This document shows, one piece after another, positions 34,540-42,590 of a stretch of DNA of 64,000 nt; position 1 is the stretch's first letter, and every line of letters begins with the position of its first letter. The notes beneath the pieces are model-generated. The model did not search any database. It saw nothing but the letters and a program-made list of their open reading frames with translations, and was not told the origin of the DNA. The stretch is from assembly GCF_039539965.1 (NCBI RefSeq), contig NZ_BAABED010000001.1, forward strand, positions 186,001 through 250,000, read 5' to 3'. The position numbers and the translations under genes are program-made. The DNA is from Arthrobacter methylotrophus (GTDB lineage: Bacteria; Actinomycetota; Actinomycetes; Actinomycetales; Micrococcaceae).

Positions 34540-34990
34540 TTCGCAACTGTTGCGCCGCAACACACCCCGACGGTCTGCGGGACGATCTGCGCTCCTACGT
34601 CGTGGACAAGATCGCGGACCCGGACGGGGTGCTGGTCGTCGACGAGACCGGTTTCTGAAGAAGGGCTGACGGTCCGCCGGCGTGGCCAGACCGCCAAGGG
34701 CGAGGCCGGGCTCGACCACTACCAGGTCCGTCAGTACACCGGCTGGTATCGGCACATCACCCTGTCCATGCTCGCCCACGCCTTCCTCACCGTCGTCTAG
34801 GCCAAAAAGGAGGTGCCGGAACCGGACCGGAAGGCCTCGTAGCGCTCTCCCTGCCTGAGATCCGGCACCTCATCACCGGCCTGGCCTGGTCATGCATCCG
34901 GGACCCGGCCACGTCCTCGACCGCTCAAACCGGCGCCGAAAACATCAGCACAACGCCCGCCGGCACCACTACAGGAAACGGCAAACAAAG
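34540..34990 (+). pseudogene. IS701-family transposase remnant
   Basis: Pieces of an IS701-type DDE transposase survive on the plus strand. [27 protein letters not shown] (about 34575-34655, with the catalytic Asp in VVDETGF) ends at a stop. After a deletion, [30 protein letters not shown] follows (about 34711-34797). In another frame, LVALSLPEIRHLITGLA follows (about 34838-34890). The order matches the family, but the middle is missing and frames are broken. No terminal repeats are clear. Confidence 0.75.
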
Positions 34991-35425
34991 AAACAAACGT
35001 GGGTACTGAACCAGAACCAGCGCACCGCCTATCAAGACCGTCCGATCGCACCTCCGCACGGTCTGGTCCGGATTCGCGAACGCAATCGCCGGTTTTTTCG
35101 TACGGGGCATCACAATCCGAGCCGGGAGCGCTATTGAACAGTTGGAACCTCTCGAAATGAAGGACCGAATGAAGGACCGGTTAGCGAAAGTGAGGGAGAT
35201 AGTTCAACAAGGTGAGCCCTTATCCAGACCCGTGGGCGGACTTTGGCGCCCGTGCCTACCCTTGGCATTCTGGCAGCCGCTTCCGCGGCGGCGACTCCGA
35301 CCCCAGCCACGGCACTTACCAACGGCAACGATCTGACAATCGTCGACGCGCCGCCAGATGTGACCTTAAAACTTCAAACTTTCACGACAAAACTGTTAAT
35401 TGCTTTCCTGAAAGGAGATATTCAT
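34991..35425 (+). other. Non-coding leader and promoter region of the exosortase locus
   Basis: No supported gene lies here. Open frames exist (for instance 35243 onward, reading into the small LAYTG protein) but lack a ribosome-binding site, and the strong AAAGGAG at 35410-35417 points to ATG 35426. Bases 35360-35420 are clearly AT-richer, consistent with a promoter. Confidence 0.5.
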
Positions 35426-35602
35426 ATGTATGGTAATAGTGGGGTCCCGCCAGCGGCGGGCGGTATCGTCGGTGGAACTCTCGCCTATACGGGGGTAAAC
35501 ACGACGGCAGCAATTCTGGTTGCCGGCTTCTGCCTGCTCACAGGGATACTGTTATTGGTCAGGAGCAGGCATTTCAAAAAGACCGCTGACCAGATCCTCT
35601 AA
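35426..35602 (+). CDS. Small LAYTG-TM-basic-tail protein, candidate exosortase substrate
   Basis: The 58-residue protein is almost entirely a sorting-signal architecture: a Gly/Pro-rich N-terminus of about 19 residues, LAYTG (residues 20-24), one hydrophobic segment (about 27-46), and a basic end RSRHFKKTADQIL. No separate N-terminal signal peptide is present. AAAGGAG lies eight bases before the ATG, and the gene ends with TAA TAG. LAxTG is the motif of class E sortases, but the next gene is an exosortase-family protein 134 bases downstream and no sortase is visible, so it is more likely the exosortase target. Function is inferred from this architecture and context only. Confidence 0.7.
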   Translation: MYGNSGVPPAAGGIVGGTLAYTGVNTTAAILVAGFCLLTGILLLVRSRHFKKTADQIL

Positions 35603-35680
35603 TAGCAGGGTCGCCAAGCCGCCGACAACCGGATATACGCACGGAAATTGCTAAACTCAAAAGGTTCCAGCGACATCACC

Positions 35681-35731
35681 TAATTCCGTTCGGGGAGATT
35701 GGTATTTCGACATTCTTCCCGAACGGAATTA
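35681..35731 (+). promoter_or_regulatory. RNA hairpin ahead of the exosortase start
   Basis: Arms of 18 bases (35681-35698 and 35714-35731; 17 of 18 pair, with a perfect 13-bp core AATTCCGTTCGGG) enclose a 15-base loop. The 3' arm ends 4 bases before ATG 35736, so folding would hide the translation start. No T-run follows, so it may act as a translational brake or processing barrier instead of a plain terminator. Confidence 0.65.
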
Positions 35732-35735
35732 ATTG

Positions 35736-36419
35736 ATGAATCCAAGCCGTCCAAAACTCGCGTCTAAGGTTCCAAGAGGTACCCGAGAGCAAATTCGAAA
35801 GCAAGAAATGAACGTCTATTCATCTGAAATTCCGTTGCCCAAGCTGGGACGGCACGCCGGGAAATCAAGACGGCCCGCAAACAAGAACATCAACAAAGCA
35901 CTTCGGACTGCTGGCGCCCTAGGGATAGTGGCCTTCGCTGTGTTCTTGGTATGGCAGATCCCAGTGGCTGCCACTTGGGAGGCCCATGTGGCAGCTTGGT
36001 GGCTGAATCCCTTGCTGGAGAAGGGAGTGACCAGCCACGGCCCCTACTACTTGGTTTGGATTGATCCCGACAGGCTCATAGCATTCAACGTCACTTCAGA
36101 ATGCTCGGCTGTGGTTCTAATTGCCCCGCTCCTCGTCGTTGGGGCGTTCTTTATACTCTCCCAGCGCGTCTCTTGGCTCCGGGGGCTTGCCGGAATCGTG
36201 AGTATGCTCGTCATCGTCATCGTCACCAATCAAGCCCGCTTGGGATTGATTGCGTGGGCAACCCAGACATGGGGTATTTCCCCAGGGTACGAAATCAGTC
36301 ATCGGCTGGTTGGTTCCTTGCTCGGTATTGCCGGTTTCATTGCCAGCCTCATAGCCCTCATTCTGGTCAGCGGGCTTCGCCGGGCCAGAACGGTAAAGGA
36401 AGAGGGCGGTCTCCCGTGA
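35736..36419 (+). CDS. Exosortase/archaeosortase-family membrane protease-transpeptidase
   Basis: About 227 residues. A basic cytoplasmic N-terminus of about 55 residues precedes five to six membrane segments. The conserved triad of the family is visible: Cys123 in TSECSAVVLIAPLL, Arg168 in VTNQARLGLIAW and His189 in ISHRLVGSLLG. These cysteine enzymes cut C-terminal sorting signals (PEP-CTERM and similar) outside the membrane. They are common in Gram-negative exopolysaccharide producers and rare in Gram-positives. The ATG is partly hidden by the hairpin at 35681-35731; an in-frame TTG at 35733 is an alternative start. GT2 and membrane genes follow. Confidence 0.83.
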   Translation: MNPSRPKLASKVPRGTREQIRKQEMNVYSSEIPLPKLGRHAGKSRRPANKNINKALRTAGALGIVAFAVFLVWQIPVAATWEAHVAAWWLNPLLEKGVTSHGPYYLVWIDPDRLIAFNVTSECSAVVLIAPLLVVGAFFILSQRVSWLRGLAGIVSMLVIVIVTNQARLGLIAWATQTWGISPGYEISHRLVGSLLGIAGFIASLIALILVSGLRRARTVKEEGGLP

Positions 36420-36529
36420 CTTTGCCGGAGTCTCTGCGTCTTGATGCTATTCAGGTGTACCCGAATACTGTCGATTCAACTCCCTCCGGCTTCCGGCGGG
36501 GAGCCCTTTCCCGAAGTGAATGAAGAGTC

Positions 36530-37882
36530 ATGCCCCCTATTTTTGGATCCATCTCCTTGGTTCTCACCGTCTCTTTCCTGTCCTATGTGGCGTTTATCTT
36601 GGTCCCCTATATCCGTCATAAACCCGAGGTCCCGGGTGATGATTCAGCTTTCACTTGGCATATTTTTATACCCTGCCGTGATGAGGCTGTGGTGATCGGG
36701 AATACCATCCAACGCCAACGCGAACGTTTCCCCGATGCCCACCTATGGGTCATTGATGACGATAGTGATGATGAGACCTCAGCGATCGTCGCCTCGTTTG
36801 CTGCCGTAGATCCCTTCGTTCATCTGGTACAACGCCGCCGTCCGGAGGCCCGCACAGGAAAGGGGGATGCTCTCAACGCTGCCTATGTCCAATTCAATAG
36901 CTGGCTCCCCGACTCCGCCGACCGAAAAAAGGCGATTGTCGCCGTCGTTGACGCGGACGGGGAAATGGCTTCCAATGCCCTCGCAGCCGTGGCTTCTGAG
37001 GATTGTTTCGGCAACCCCCGGGTTGGTGCCGCCCAAATCACGGTATGGATGAAGAATAGGGATGACCGCCGCCCCTACCCGGACAAGGGACGGCTTGCAA
37101 ACTGGTTCGCCAGCTATCTGATCCGCATGCAGGACATCGAATTCCGTACCGTGATCCTGGCCATGCAATCCCTGCGAACACGTACCGGAACGGTCGGGCT
37201 GGGAGGTAACGGGCAGTTCACCAGACTCTCAGTTCTTGACGAAATCGCTCAAGGATACAAAGCACCCTGGCACGGTGCCCTCCTGGAAGACTACGAGCTT
37301 GGTCTGCATGTGATCCTGGCCGGCTACGAGAATCGTCAGATCCACGATACCCATGTTGCGCAGGAAGCATTGCCCAGTCTGCGCCGCTTGATGACCCAGC
37401 GTTCGCGCTGGTCCCAGGGAAACATCCAATGTGTGAAATACCTCAAGGACGTTATCCAGTCCCGGCACTTTGATGCCTCCGGCATCCTGGAATGCTCCTA
37501 CTACCTCTTCCTGCCCTTCATCCAGATCTTTGGCTTTGCTGTGATTACCGTTCTCTTTGCTGGGCAGATCCTTGTTGCCATGAGCGACCCGGTAGCAGGA
37601 CAGAATCTCATCAACAATCTCTGGGCCATTATTGTCCTCGGCATCATCTTCGGCATCACGCCGTTCGCCATCTGGGGTGTGCTGTACAAATTACGGTGCG
37701 AGCCCGGAACAAGCTGGTTTCAGGCAATTGTCTGGGGAATCGGATTATGGCTCTTCGTCCCATATATTTTAGTGTCCATCAGCCGCGCCTTTGGACGCAT
37801 CATCACCGGGCGAAACGGGTGGGCCAAGACCCGCCGAAACGGTGAAGTCGGCTCCGTCGGTCCCGTGGCTAAGGAATCCTAA
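36530..37882 (+). CDS. Processive family-2 glycosyltransferase (cellulose/hyaluronan/PNAG synthase-like)
   Basis: The 450-residue membrane glycosyltransferase has an N-terminal membrane helix and then the GT-A domain: FIPCRDEAVVIGNTI, VIDDDSDDETS (first Asp), VAVVDADGEM (DxD), ALLEDYELGL (ED) and QRSRWSQGN (QxxRW). Four C-terminal hydrophobic segments follow (about residues 325-430). This is the layout of synthases that polymerise and export a beta-linked polysaccharide. In exosortase loci such enzymes make the matrix polymer. The sugar is unknown. Lower-GC codon use than the flanks. Confidence 0.85.
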   Translation: MPPIFGSISLVLTVSFLSYVAFILVPYIRHKPEVPGDDSAFTWHIFIPCRDEAVVIGNTIQRQRERFPDAHLWVIDDDSDDETSAIVASFAAVDPFVHLVQRRRPEARTGKGDALNAAYVQFNSWLPDSADRKKAIVAVVDADGEMASNALAAVASEDCFGNPRVGAAQITVWMKNRDDRRPYPDKGRLANWFASYLIRMQDIEFRTVILAMQSLRTRTGTVGLGGNGQFTRLSVLDEIAQGYKAPWHGALLEDYELGLHVILAGYENRQIHDTHVAQEALPSLRRLMTQRSRWSQGNIQCVKYLKDVIQSRHFDASGILECSYYLFLPFIQIFGFAVITVLFAGQILVAMSDPVAGQNLINNLWAIIVLGIIFGITPFAIWGVLYKLRCEPGTSWFQAIVWGIGLWLFVPYILVSISRAFGRIITGRNGWAKTRRNGEVGSVGPVAKES

Positions 37883-37890
37883 GGAGCTAT

Positions 37891-38583
37891 ATGAACATGA
37901 GTATCGAGCCAGCCAGGGAGTCGGGACGCCCTGCTTCAACGCGGCGCCTAGACTCTGCGAAATGGACAGGACCTCACACCAAGGAACGGGCCAGTCTGGC
38001 GGCGGTTGTGGTATTGGACGTCGCAGTCGTGTTTTTCGGTGCATATCTGCTATGGATCTTTGCCGGAGACACCGTTGTTTCCGGCCCGTTACTTGGTCGT
38101 GCTGCCTGTTTCGTGGTCTGCACTGTGTTGCTGGCCGTCCGGGCCAGGTTCTCCGCGGCGGCTGCCAGCAGGGATAAACTCCACTCAAAGCACCGTTTCC
38201 TGCAGGCTTTCGTCATTCTACTCAGCCACATTACGCTCGGAACCGCACTCCTGGTGGCCTGGAACATCACAGGAAACTATCTTCTGGGATGGTTCGCCTG
38301 TTTTGGTAGTATCTTCTTGGCAACAGGTTCTTGGTGGCAGATGACCGCCGTCGTTGCCACCGAACGGTCCCTTCCCCTCCTTGTCATCCGTATGGTCGGA
38401 ATCACCGCGGGCATTATCGGCGTTATCCTCACACACCCAATACACACCTGGGGACCATCCATCATTGAATCCGTCGTTGTGCTGCTCAGTTCAGGGATCT
38501 TCTTGAGCACCATCGTCCTCTATTGGTTACGAGCCCTCCTACCAGACAAAAGACCACAACAGGCTGACATCAGGCCCCTATGA
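37891..38583 (+). CDS. Polytopic membrane protein of the exosortase locus
   Basis: The 230-residue protein has a basic cytoplasmic N-terminus of about 35 residues and six hydrophobic segments (about 38-60, 65-83, 108-130, 135-155, 168-185, 190-215). No catalytic motif is recognised. AAGGAG lies four bases before ATG 37891, 8 bases after the GT2 stop, so the two are co-transcribed. It could be an accessory subunit of polysaccharide export or of the sorting system; this is a guess from position. Confidence 0.7.
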   Translation: MNMSIEPARESGRPASTRRLDSAKWTGPHTKERASLAAVVVLDVAVVFFGAYLLWIFAGDTVVSGPLLGRAACFVVCTVLLAVRARFSAAAASRDKLHSKHRFLQAFVILLSHITLGTALLVAWNITGNYLLGWFACFGSIFLATGSWWQMTAVVATERSLPLLVIRMVGITAGIIGVILTHPIHTWGPSIIESVVVLLSSGIFLSTIVLYWLRALLPDKRPQQADIRPL

Positions 38584-39000
38584 CAACCGTCAAAGCTCCC
38601 CACAGCCGAAGGGAATCGAATCACTCCACCACGAACACCCCCAGGGGAATGGGCAAGTTCTAGCGTCACTACCCAAGGAAGCCTCCGTGCAGGGGAAGTG
38701 CACGTCGGAGCGGAAGGCCCAGTGAACCAGGACGTGCTGATGGCCAGGGTTGGGCGGAAAGTGGAAGACAAACGGCTCTTGAAGCTGATTCGGTGCTATC
38801 TCGAAGCGGGAATCATGGCTGACGGGGAAGGAATGGAAACGTCCGCGCACTCGTATCGCGAATCTACGCAAGCTCGGGATCAGGCCGGATCTGGCCTATC
38901 AGTGGGGCAATAGCAACCGAGCGTACTGGCGGGTCGCGAAAGACCCGGGCCTCCCACTCGATTTGTTTACCGGGTGCAAGCGCAGTAAACAGGGCGGGAA
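38584..39000 (+). pseudogene. Group II intron reverse-transcriptase remnant (internally deleted)
   Basis: Two pieces of a different bacterial reverse transcriptase survive. VNQDVLMARVGRKVEDKRLLKLIR (about 38720-38795) followed by YLEAGIMADG matches the block after the catalytic loop. In a shifted frame ANLRKLGIRPDLAYQWGNS and AYWRVAKDP (about 38860-38955) match the C-terminal region. The YxDD-containing middle is missing. Bases 38584-38700 hold nothing I can assign. Confidence 0.7.
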
Positions 39001-39019
39001 TGAACAGGATGTCCGTTGC

Positions 39020-39355
39020 CCCGGGGTAAATTCTGGCTCGAGCGCGGGATGCTGGCGCGCCGGGGCTGCTTCAAGTCCGCGGCCGCAAGCTCTGGGAGAC
39101 CATGAGCTCCTACTGGCCCACCGGCGACCAGCAGCCCAACGCCACCCCGGCGGAGATCGAGTTCGCGCGGAACTGGCGGGACACGCCGAAGGTGGTGTTC
39201 TCCTCGACGATCGAGAAGGTCGATTGGAACACCCGTCTGGTCACGGGCGGCGCGATCGACGAGTATGCGATCGTTACCCATCCGGTCCTGGTGGGCGGTG
39301 GCACTCCGTTCTTCACCTGGACGGCTGGGTGAACCTAAACCTGGTGGAGACGCGC
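39020..39355 (+). pseudogene. Dihydrofolate-reductase-like (RibD C-terminal) gene remnant
   Basis: Fragments of a DHFR-family protein: GRKLWETMSSYWPTGDQQ, ATPAEIEFARNWRDTPKVVF and STIEKVDWNTRLVTGG. Directly after that, IDEYAIVTHPVLVGGGTPFF follows, so the block between (normally GGATL...) is deleted. A frameshift follows, and the end (LDGWVNLNLVETREF) lies in another frame. N-terminus also missing. Confidence 0.75.
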
Positions 39356-39485
39356 GAGTTCTTTCCGCGGACCACTCCCGGATGCGCTCCTGGTTGAAGT
39401 CGTAGCCGTAAACCTCCTGTCCGAGCTCGGCGAGGTGTGCGCCGATGTTACCGCCGATGGGTCCTAGCCCAATGACCAAATGCAT
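39356..39485 (-). pseudogene. Truncated NAD(P)-binding 6-phosphogluconate-dehydrogenase-like gene
   Basis: About 43 residues remain: HLVIGLGPIGGNIG (Rossmann GxGxxG) and EVYGYDFNQERIREWSAE. GGGAATCCTC precedes ATG 39485. The frame then runs into sequence antisense to the DHFR-like remnant, so the gene was cut by the recombination that placed that remnant here. It follows the carboxymuconolactone-decarboxylase-family gene on the same strand and was probably its operon partner. Confidence 0.65.
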
Positions 39486-39517
39486 GAGGATTCCCTAAGC
39501 GTGATGAGGGGGGTGGA

Positions 39518-39928
39518 TTAGTCGGCGGCTTCCGGGGTGAGGCCCCGCTCTGCCATGACTTCCTTGACGAGGGTCAGGGCGTTGAGCACCCTCGGGAATC
39601 CGATATAGGGGATGCAGTGGATCAGGGCGCCGACGATTTTCTCCTTGCTCAGGCCCACGGTGAAGCCCGTATTGATGTGCAGCTTCAGCTGGGGTTCGGT
39701 GCCCAGGGCCACCCGTGTGGAGATGGTTACCATGGTTTGCTCCTGTTGGGTCAAACCCGTGCGGGAGTAGATGTCGCCGAAGGCGAAGGAGACGATGTAG
39801 TCGGAAAGGTCGGGGTCCAATTCCTTGTATGACTCCACGAGTTTGGCGTGGTCGAAGGTGTTGGCGTGTTCGGTGGAGACGAGCTCCATCATGCGGTCGA
39901 GGCCGCGCTGATAGCGATCCGTGATCAT
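39518..39928 (-). CDS. Carboxymuconolactone-decarboxylase-family protein
   Basis: This 136-residue single-domain protein has DYIVSFAFGDIYSRTGLTQQEQTMVTISTRVALG and LKLHINTGFTVGLSKEKIVGALIHCIPYIGFPRVLNAL. The family includes AhpD-type proteins and gamma-carboxymuconolactone decarboxylases. The redox pair CxxC of AhpD is not seen; only a single Cys is present, as HCIPYIG. GAGGAA precedes the ATG. It diverges from the TetR gene across a putative operator, and a second family member lies beyond the TetR gene. Confidence 0.83.
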   Translation of the reverse strand: MITDRYQRGLDRMMELVSTEHANTFDHAKLVESYKELDPDLSDYIVSFAFGDIYSRTGLTQQEQTMVTISTRVALGTEPQLKLHINTGFTVGLSKEKIVGALIHCIPYIGFPRVLNALTLVKEVMAERGLTPEAAD

Positions 39929-39980
39929 GTGCGTATTCCTCTTTGTCTAGTGGGAAATAACGTCCCGTGTACTTTTGCGA

Positions 39981-39996
39981 AACGCTACGTTGCGTT
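39981..39996. promoter_or_regulatory. Putative TetR operator
   Basis: AACGCTACGTTGCGTT carries the inverted arms AACGC and GCGTT around TACGTT, in the 113-base gap between the divergent CMD-family and TetR genes. TetR proteins typically bind such sites in their own divergent promoter. Confidence 0.55.
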
Positions 39997-40041
39997 ACAA
40001 TAGTAGCATCGAACAACGAGTTGCGAAAAGATGGTTGAGGA

Positions 40042-40677
40042 ATGAATTTTCTACAGGGAGTCGACGGTTCCCCGGCCGGCGCGGATGCGGGGCACCGCGC
40101 GGGTTCCGGGCATTCGGGACGGCGCGCGCGGTCCGAACAGAAGATTCTTGACGCCACGCGGGAACTTCTGGGGGAGGAAGGGTTCGCCAGCTTAACGGTG
40201 GAAGGCGTCGCTGCGCGGGCGGGAGTGGCGAAGACGACGATCTACCGGCGGTACCGTTCCAGGAATGATCTTGCCCTGGCCGTCTTGCTGGACATGGTGG
40301 GTGACGTCAGCACCCGGCCATACGCCGAGGAAACCGAAACCGAACTGACGAAGCTAGTGGACCGGACAGCCGAGCTCATGCGCACCTCGGTGATGGGACG
40401 GATCATGAAGGGCCTGGTCTCGGAAGTCGCCGCAGATCCCGAGCTTGCACAGGTTTATCGGGAACGGGTAGTGAGCCACCGGCTGGCGGACGTACGTGCC
40501 TTGGTTGAGCATGGCATCTCAAGGGGGGAGCTGAGGGCCGACCTCGACGCTGAAATGGTCACGGACCTGCTGCTCGGCCCCATCTATTACCGCTTCTTCC
40601 TCAGTGGTGCCCCGTTGGACGAGGGTTTCGCTAAGCGCCTCGTCACCACCTTGCTCCCGGCTTTCACCCCTCGTTGA
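40042..40677 (+). CDS. TetR-family transcriptional regulator
   Basis: The 211-residue protein has an N-terminal HTH (about residues 35-80: ARSEQKILDATRELLGEEGFASLTVEGVAARAGVAKTTIYRRY). A C-terminal ligand domain of the TetR_C type follows, ending LLLGPIYYRFFLSGAPLDEGFAKRLV. The first 30 residues are Gly-rich and the start is uncertain, because GAGGA abuts the ATG. Its last 14 bases overlap the convergent CMD-family gene. Likely represses the two CMD-family genes. Confidence 0.85.
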   Translation: MNFLQGVDGSPAGADAGHRAGSGHSGRRARSEQKILDATRELLGEEGFASLTVEGVAARAGVAKTTIYRRYRSRNDLALAVLLDMVGDVSTRPYAEETETELTKLVDRTAELMRTSVMGRIMKGLVSEVAADPELAQVYRERVVSHRLADVRALVEHGISRGELRADLDAEMVTDLLLGPIYYRFFLSGAPLDEGFAKRLVTTLLPAFTPR

Positions 40678-41410
40678 TCACGCGAAGGGCGTTGAGCGTG
40701 CGGGGATAGCCGATGTAGGGCAGAAGCTGGGTGACGACGTCGAGCAATATTGCCCGACCGTTGCCGACGTTCATGTTTGCGGCCACGTGCCCCTTGACCT
40801 GCGGCTCGCACCCGCCAAGCGAAACGAGCATCGAGAAGGTGAGGAGCTCGCGCATCGGCACAGTGATGCCGGTGCGTGTCACATGGTCGCCGAAGCAGTT
40901 TGCCGACAGGTAGCGCTGGAAGTGCATCTCGTCGTCGGGAGCTGAGGCGTACATCTTCTCGATGACCTCGGCCCCGATGATGGCTTTCTGCACCGCGAGG
41001 CCCTTCTCCGCCCGGTCCTCGGCGGTGGTGGTCAACTGGCCCGGCAGCGGCAGTTCGACGCCGTTCTCAGTGAGGATCTCGTTCGTGGCACGGATGAAGT
41101 CAAGGACCTTGGCCATGCCGACATATGGAACTGCCTGGTAAACGATTTCCTTGATTTCAATCGGCGTGACGCCCACGGTGAGCGCTGCGCCCAGCGTGAC
41201 CCGGTATTCGCTCAGGGCCTGCGAGGCGATCATCGACGCAAGCTGGACCATGAGGCGGGTCCGTGTGTCCAGGTTTCCATGGCGCAGCACTTCGTCGAAA
41301 GCGAAATTGTTGAAGTAGTTGAAGAGTTCGGGATCGGTCACCTGAAGCGGGGAGACACGCCCCGGGAACAGCTCCTCGTGGTTCCTGCGCGCTTCCTCGG
41401 TAATGGCCAT
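40664..41410 (-). CDS. Two-domain carboxymuconolactone-decarboxylase-family protein
   Basis: The 248-residue protein contains two tandem CMD domains. The first (about residues 30-110) has LFNYFNNFAFDEVLRHGNLDTRTRLMVQLASMIA, and the second (about 145-245) has LSANCFGDHVTRTGITVPMRELLTFSMLVSLGGCEPQVKGHVAANMNVG and LPYIGYPRTLNAL. Domain duplication resembles fused decarboxylase-like proteins. A good ribosome-binding site (GGGAGGACAGCC) precedes the ATG. Substrate unknown; co-regulation with the single-domain gene is likely. Confidence 0.82.
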   Translation of the reverse strand: MAITEEARRNHEELFPGRVSPLQVTDPELFNYFNNFAFDEVLRHGNLDTRTRLMVQLASMIASQALSEYRVTLGAALTVGVTPIEIKEIVYQAVPYVGMAKVLDFIRATNEILTENGVELPLPGQLTTTAEDRAEKGLAVQKAIIGAEVIEKMYASAPDDEMHFQRYLSANCFGDHVTRTGITVPMRELLTFSMLVSLGGCEPQVKGHVAANMNVGNGRAILLDVVTQLLPYIGYPRTLNALRVINEG

Positions 41411-41501
41411 GGCTGTCCTCCCGAGCCTCGGTGGTCTCCTTCAACCACTCAACACCAAGTCCGAGCGGAAGGGGAGACCCCGCCGCACTCGGCGGCAGGG
41501 C

Positions 41502-41972
41502 TCAGCAGCCCTCGAAATCCGTGAGGACCTTGACCTTGTCCGCTGATGCCGATGCCGGGTCGAAGGAATAACCGAGCCACTCCCGGGCAAGCCTGCTGGC
41601 AAGTTCCACCCCGACCACGCGCTGGCCCATGGTGAGCACCTGGCAGTCGTTGGACAGGATGGAACGCTCCACGGAGAAGGAATCGTGCGCGGTGGTGGCG
41701 CGGATACCGTCCACCTTGTTCGCTGCGATGGCCACGCCGATTCCCGTACCGCAGAACAGGATGGCCCGGTCCGCATGACCGTCCCTGATGAGCTCGGCCG
41801 CCTTGATCCCGACGTAAGGGTACGGCGTGGTGAAGTCTTCCCCAGAGTCGCTGCGGTTGACGCCAATATCGATGATTTCGCTGACCCTCGGATCGTTCCG
41901 CAAGTCAGCCATGATCCGGTCTTTGTAATCCACGCCTGCTTCGTCGGAGCCCAGAACGAGTCGGAAACCCAT
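41502..41972 (-). CDS. Ribose-5-phosphate isomerase B-family isomerase (RpiB/DerI-like)
   Basis: This 156-residue LacAB/RpiB isomerase starts [38 protein letters not shown] provides the catalytic Cys, and [29 protein letters not shown] follows. In actinobacteria such proteins act as erythrulose-4-phosphate isomerases when next to DhaK/DhaL-type kinases, and a DhaL fragment lies just upstream. ATG 41972 is chosen as the family start, although the open frame continues upstream into the DhaL remnant. Confidence 0.85.
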   Translation of the reverse strand: MGFRLVLGSDEAGVDYKDRIMADLRNDPRVSEIIDIGVNRSDSGEDFTTPYPYVGIKAAELIRDGHADRAILFCGTGIGVAIAANKVDGIRATTAHDSFSVERSILSNDCQVLTMGQRVVGVELASRLAREWLGYSFDPASASADKVKVLTDFEGC

Positions 41973-41994
41973 GGTTCGTCTTTTCGTGGTCATG

Positions 41995-42590
41995 CGATGG
42001 CTCCGGAGTGCTTGCCGGAAGCCACGACGGCGCCAGCGGAGCCAGCATTCCTGGGGTGGACAAGGTGCAGCTTCGGCCCAGGCAACTTCCGGAAGGACAT
42101 CCTCGGACACGAGCTTGTTGAAGGTGTCCACGAAGGGGAGCAGGGCATCCACCATGGTCTTGTCGCCCACGTCGGCCTTCCCCAGTTCGATGATCCGTGC
42201 AGCGAACGCTGTCATGCCGGCTGCCAGTTCGCCTGGTCTTGGTCCTTGCTCATTGCCGAGGGATTCGCCGAAAGCCCGAAGGGCTGCGCCCCGCAGAACT
42301 CCCGACGTTCCGCCGGCCTTGTCCGCCCAAGCATCGCCGGCGGCCCCCAACATTTCGCCGGCTCCGGCACCGTTGGCCAGCGCCTTCGCGGCGGCCGACG
42401 TGGCGGCGTCGATGCCGCGGACCATCCCGCGGCCGTGGTCGCCGTCGCCCGCTACCGCGTCCATGTGGCCAAGCTGCGTTTCGGCGTCATGTAGTGCTTC
42501 CCTTGCAGCCTCCAGGGCGGCCGCGCAGTTCGCGGCGTAGTCGCGTGAGTCCGGGGCGGCCGCGAACTCCGGGGCGACAGCGCCGCCGTC
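41995..42590 (-). pseudogene. DhaL-like kinase domain remnant
   Basis: The DhaL (ATP-binding) half of a dihydroxyacetone- or erythrulose-type kinase is recognisable: [22 protein letters not shown] (Asp/His nucleotide site), [24 protein letters not shown] and [19 protein letters not shown]. The DhaK half is absent, the upstream end joins a GntR-regulator fragment of opposite strand, and the C-terminal end loses family sequence after AWAEAA. The frame happens to run into the isomerase gene. Confidence 0.75.

Noticed and set aside
35243..35425. Upstream extension of the small LAYTG protein
   Set aside because: The frame is open but lacks a ribosome-binding site, while AAAGGAG sits before ATG 35426. 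The extension would read through that site and an AT-rich promoter-like stretch.
35426..35602. Assignment of the LAYTG protein to a class E sortase
   Set aside because: The motif fits, but no sortase gene is visible in the window and an exosortase-family gene is adjacent. Kept as the alternative, not as the call.
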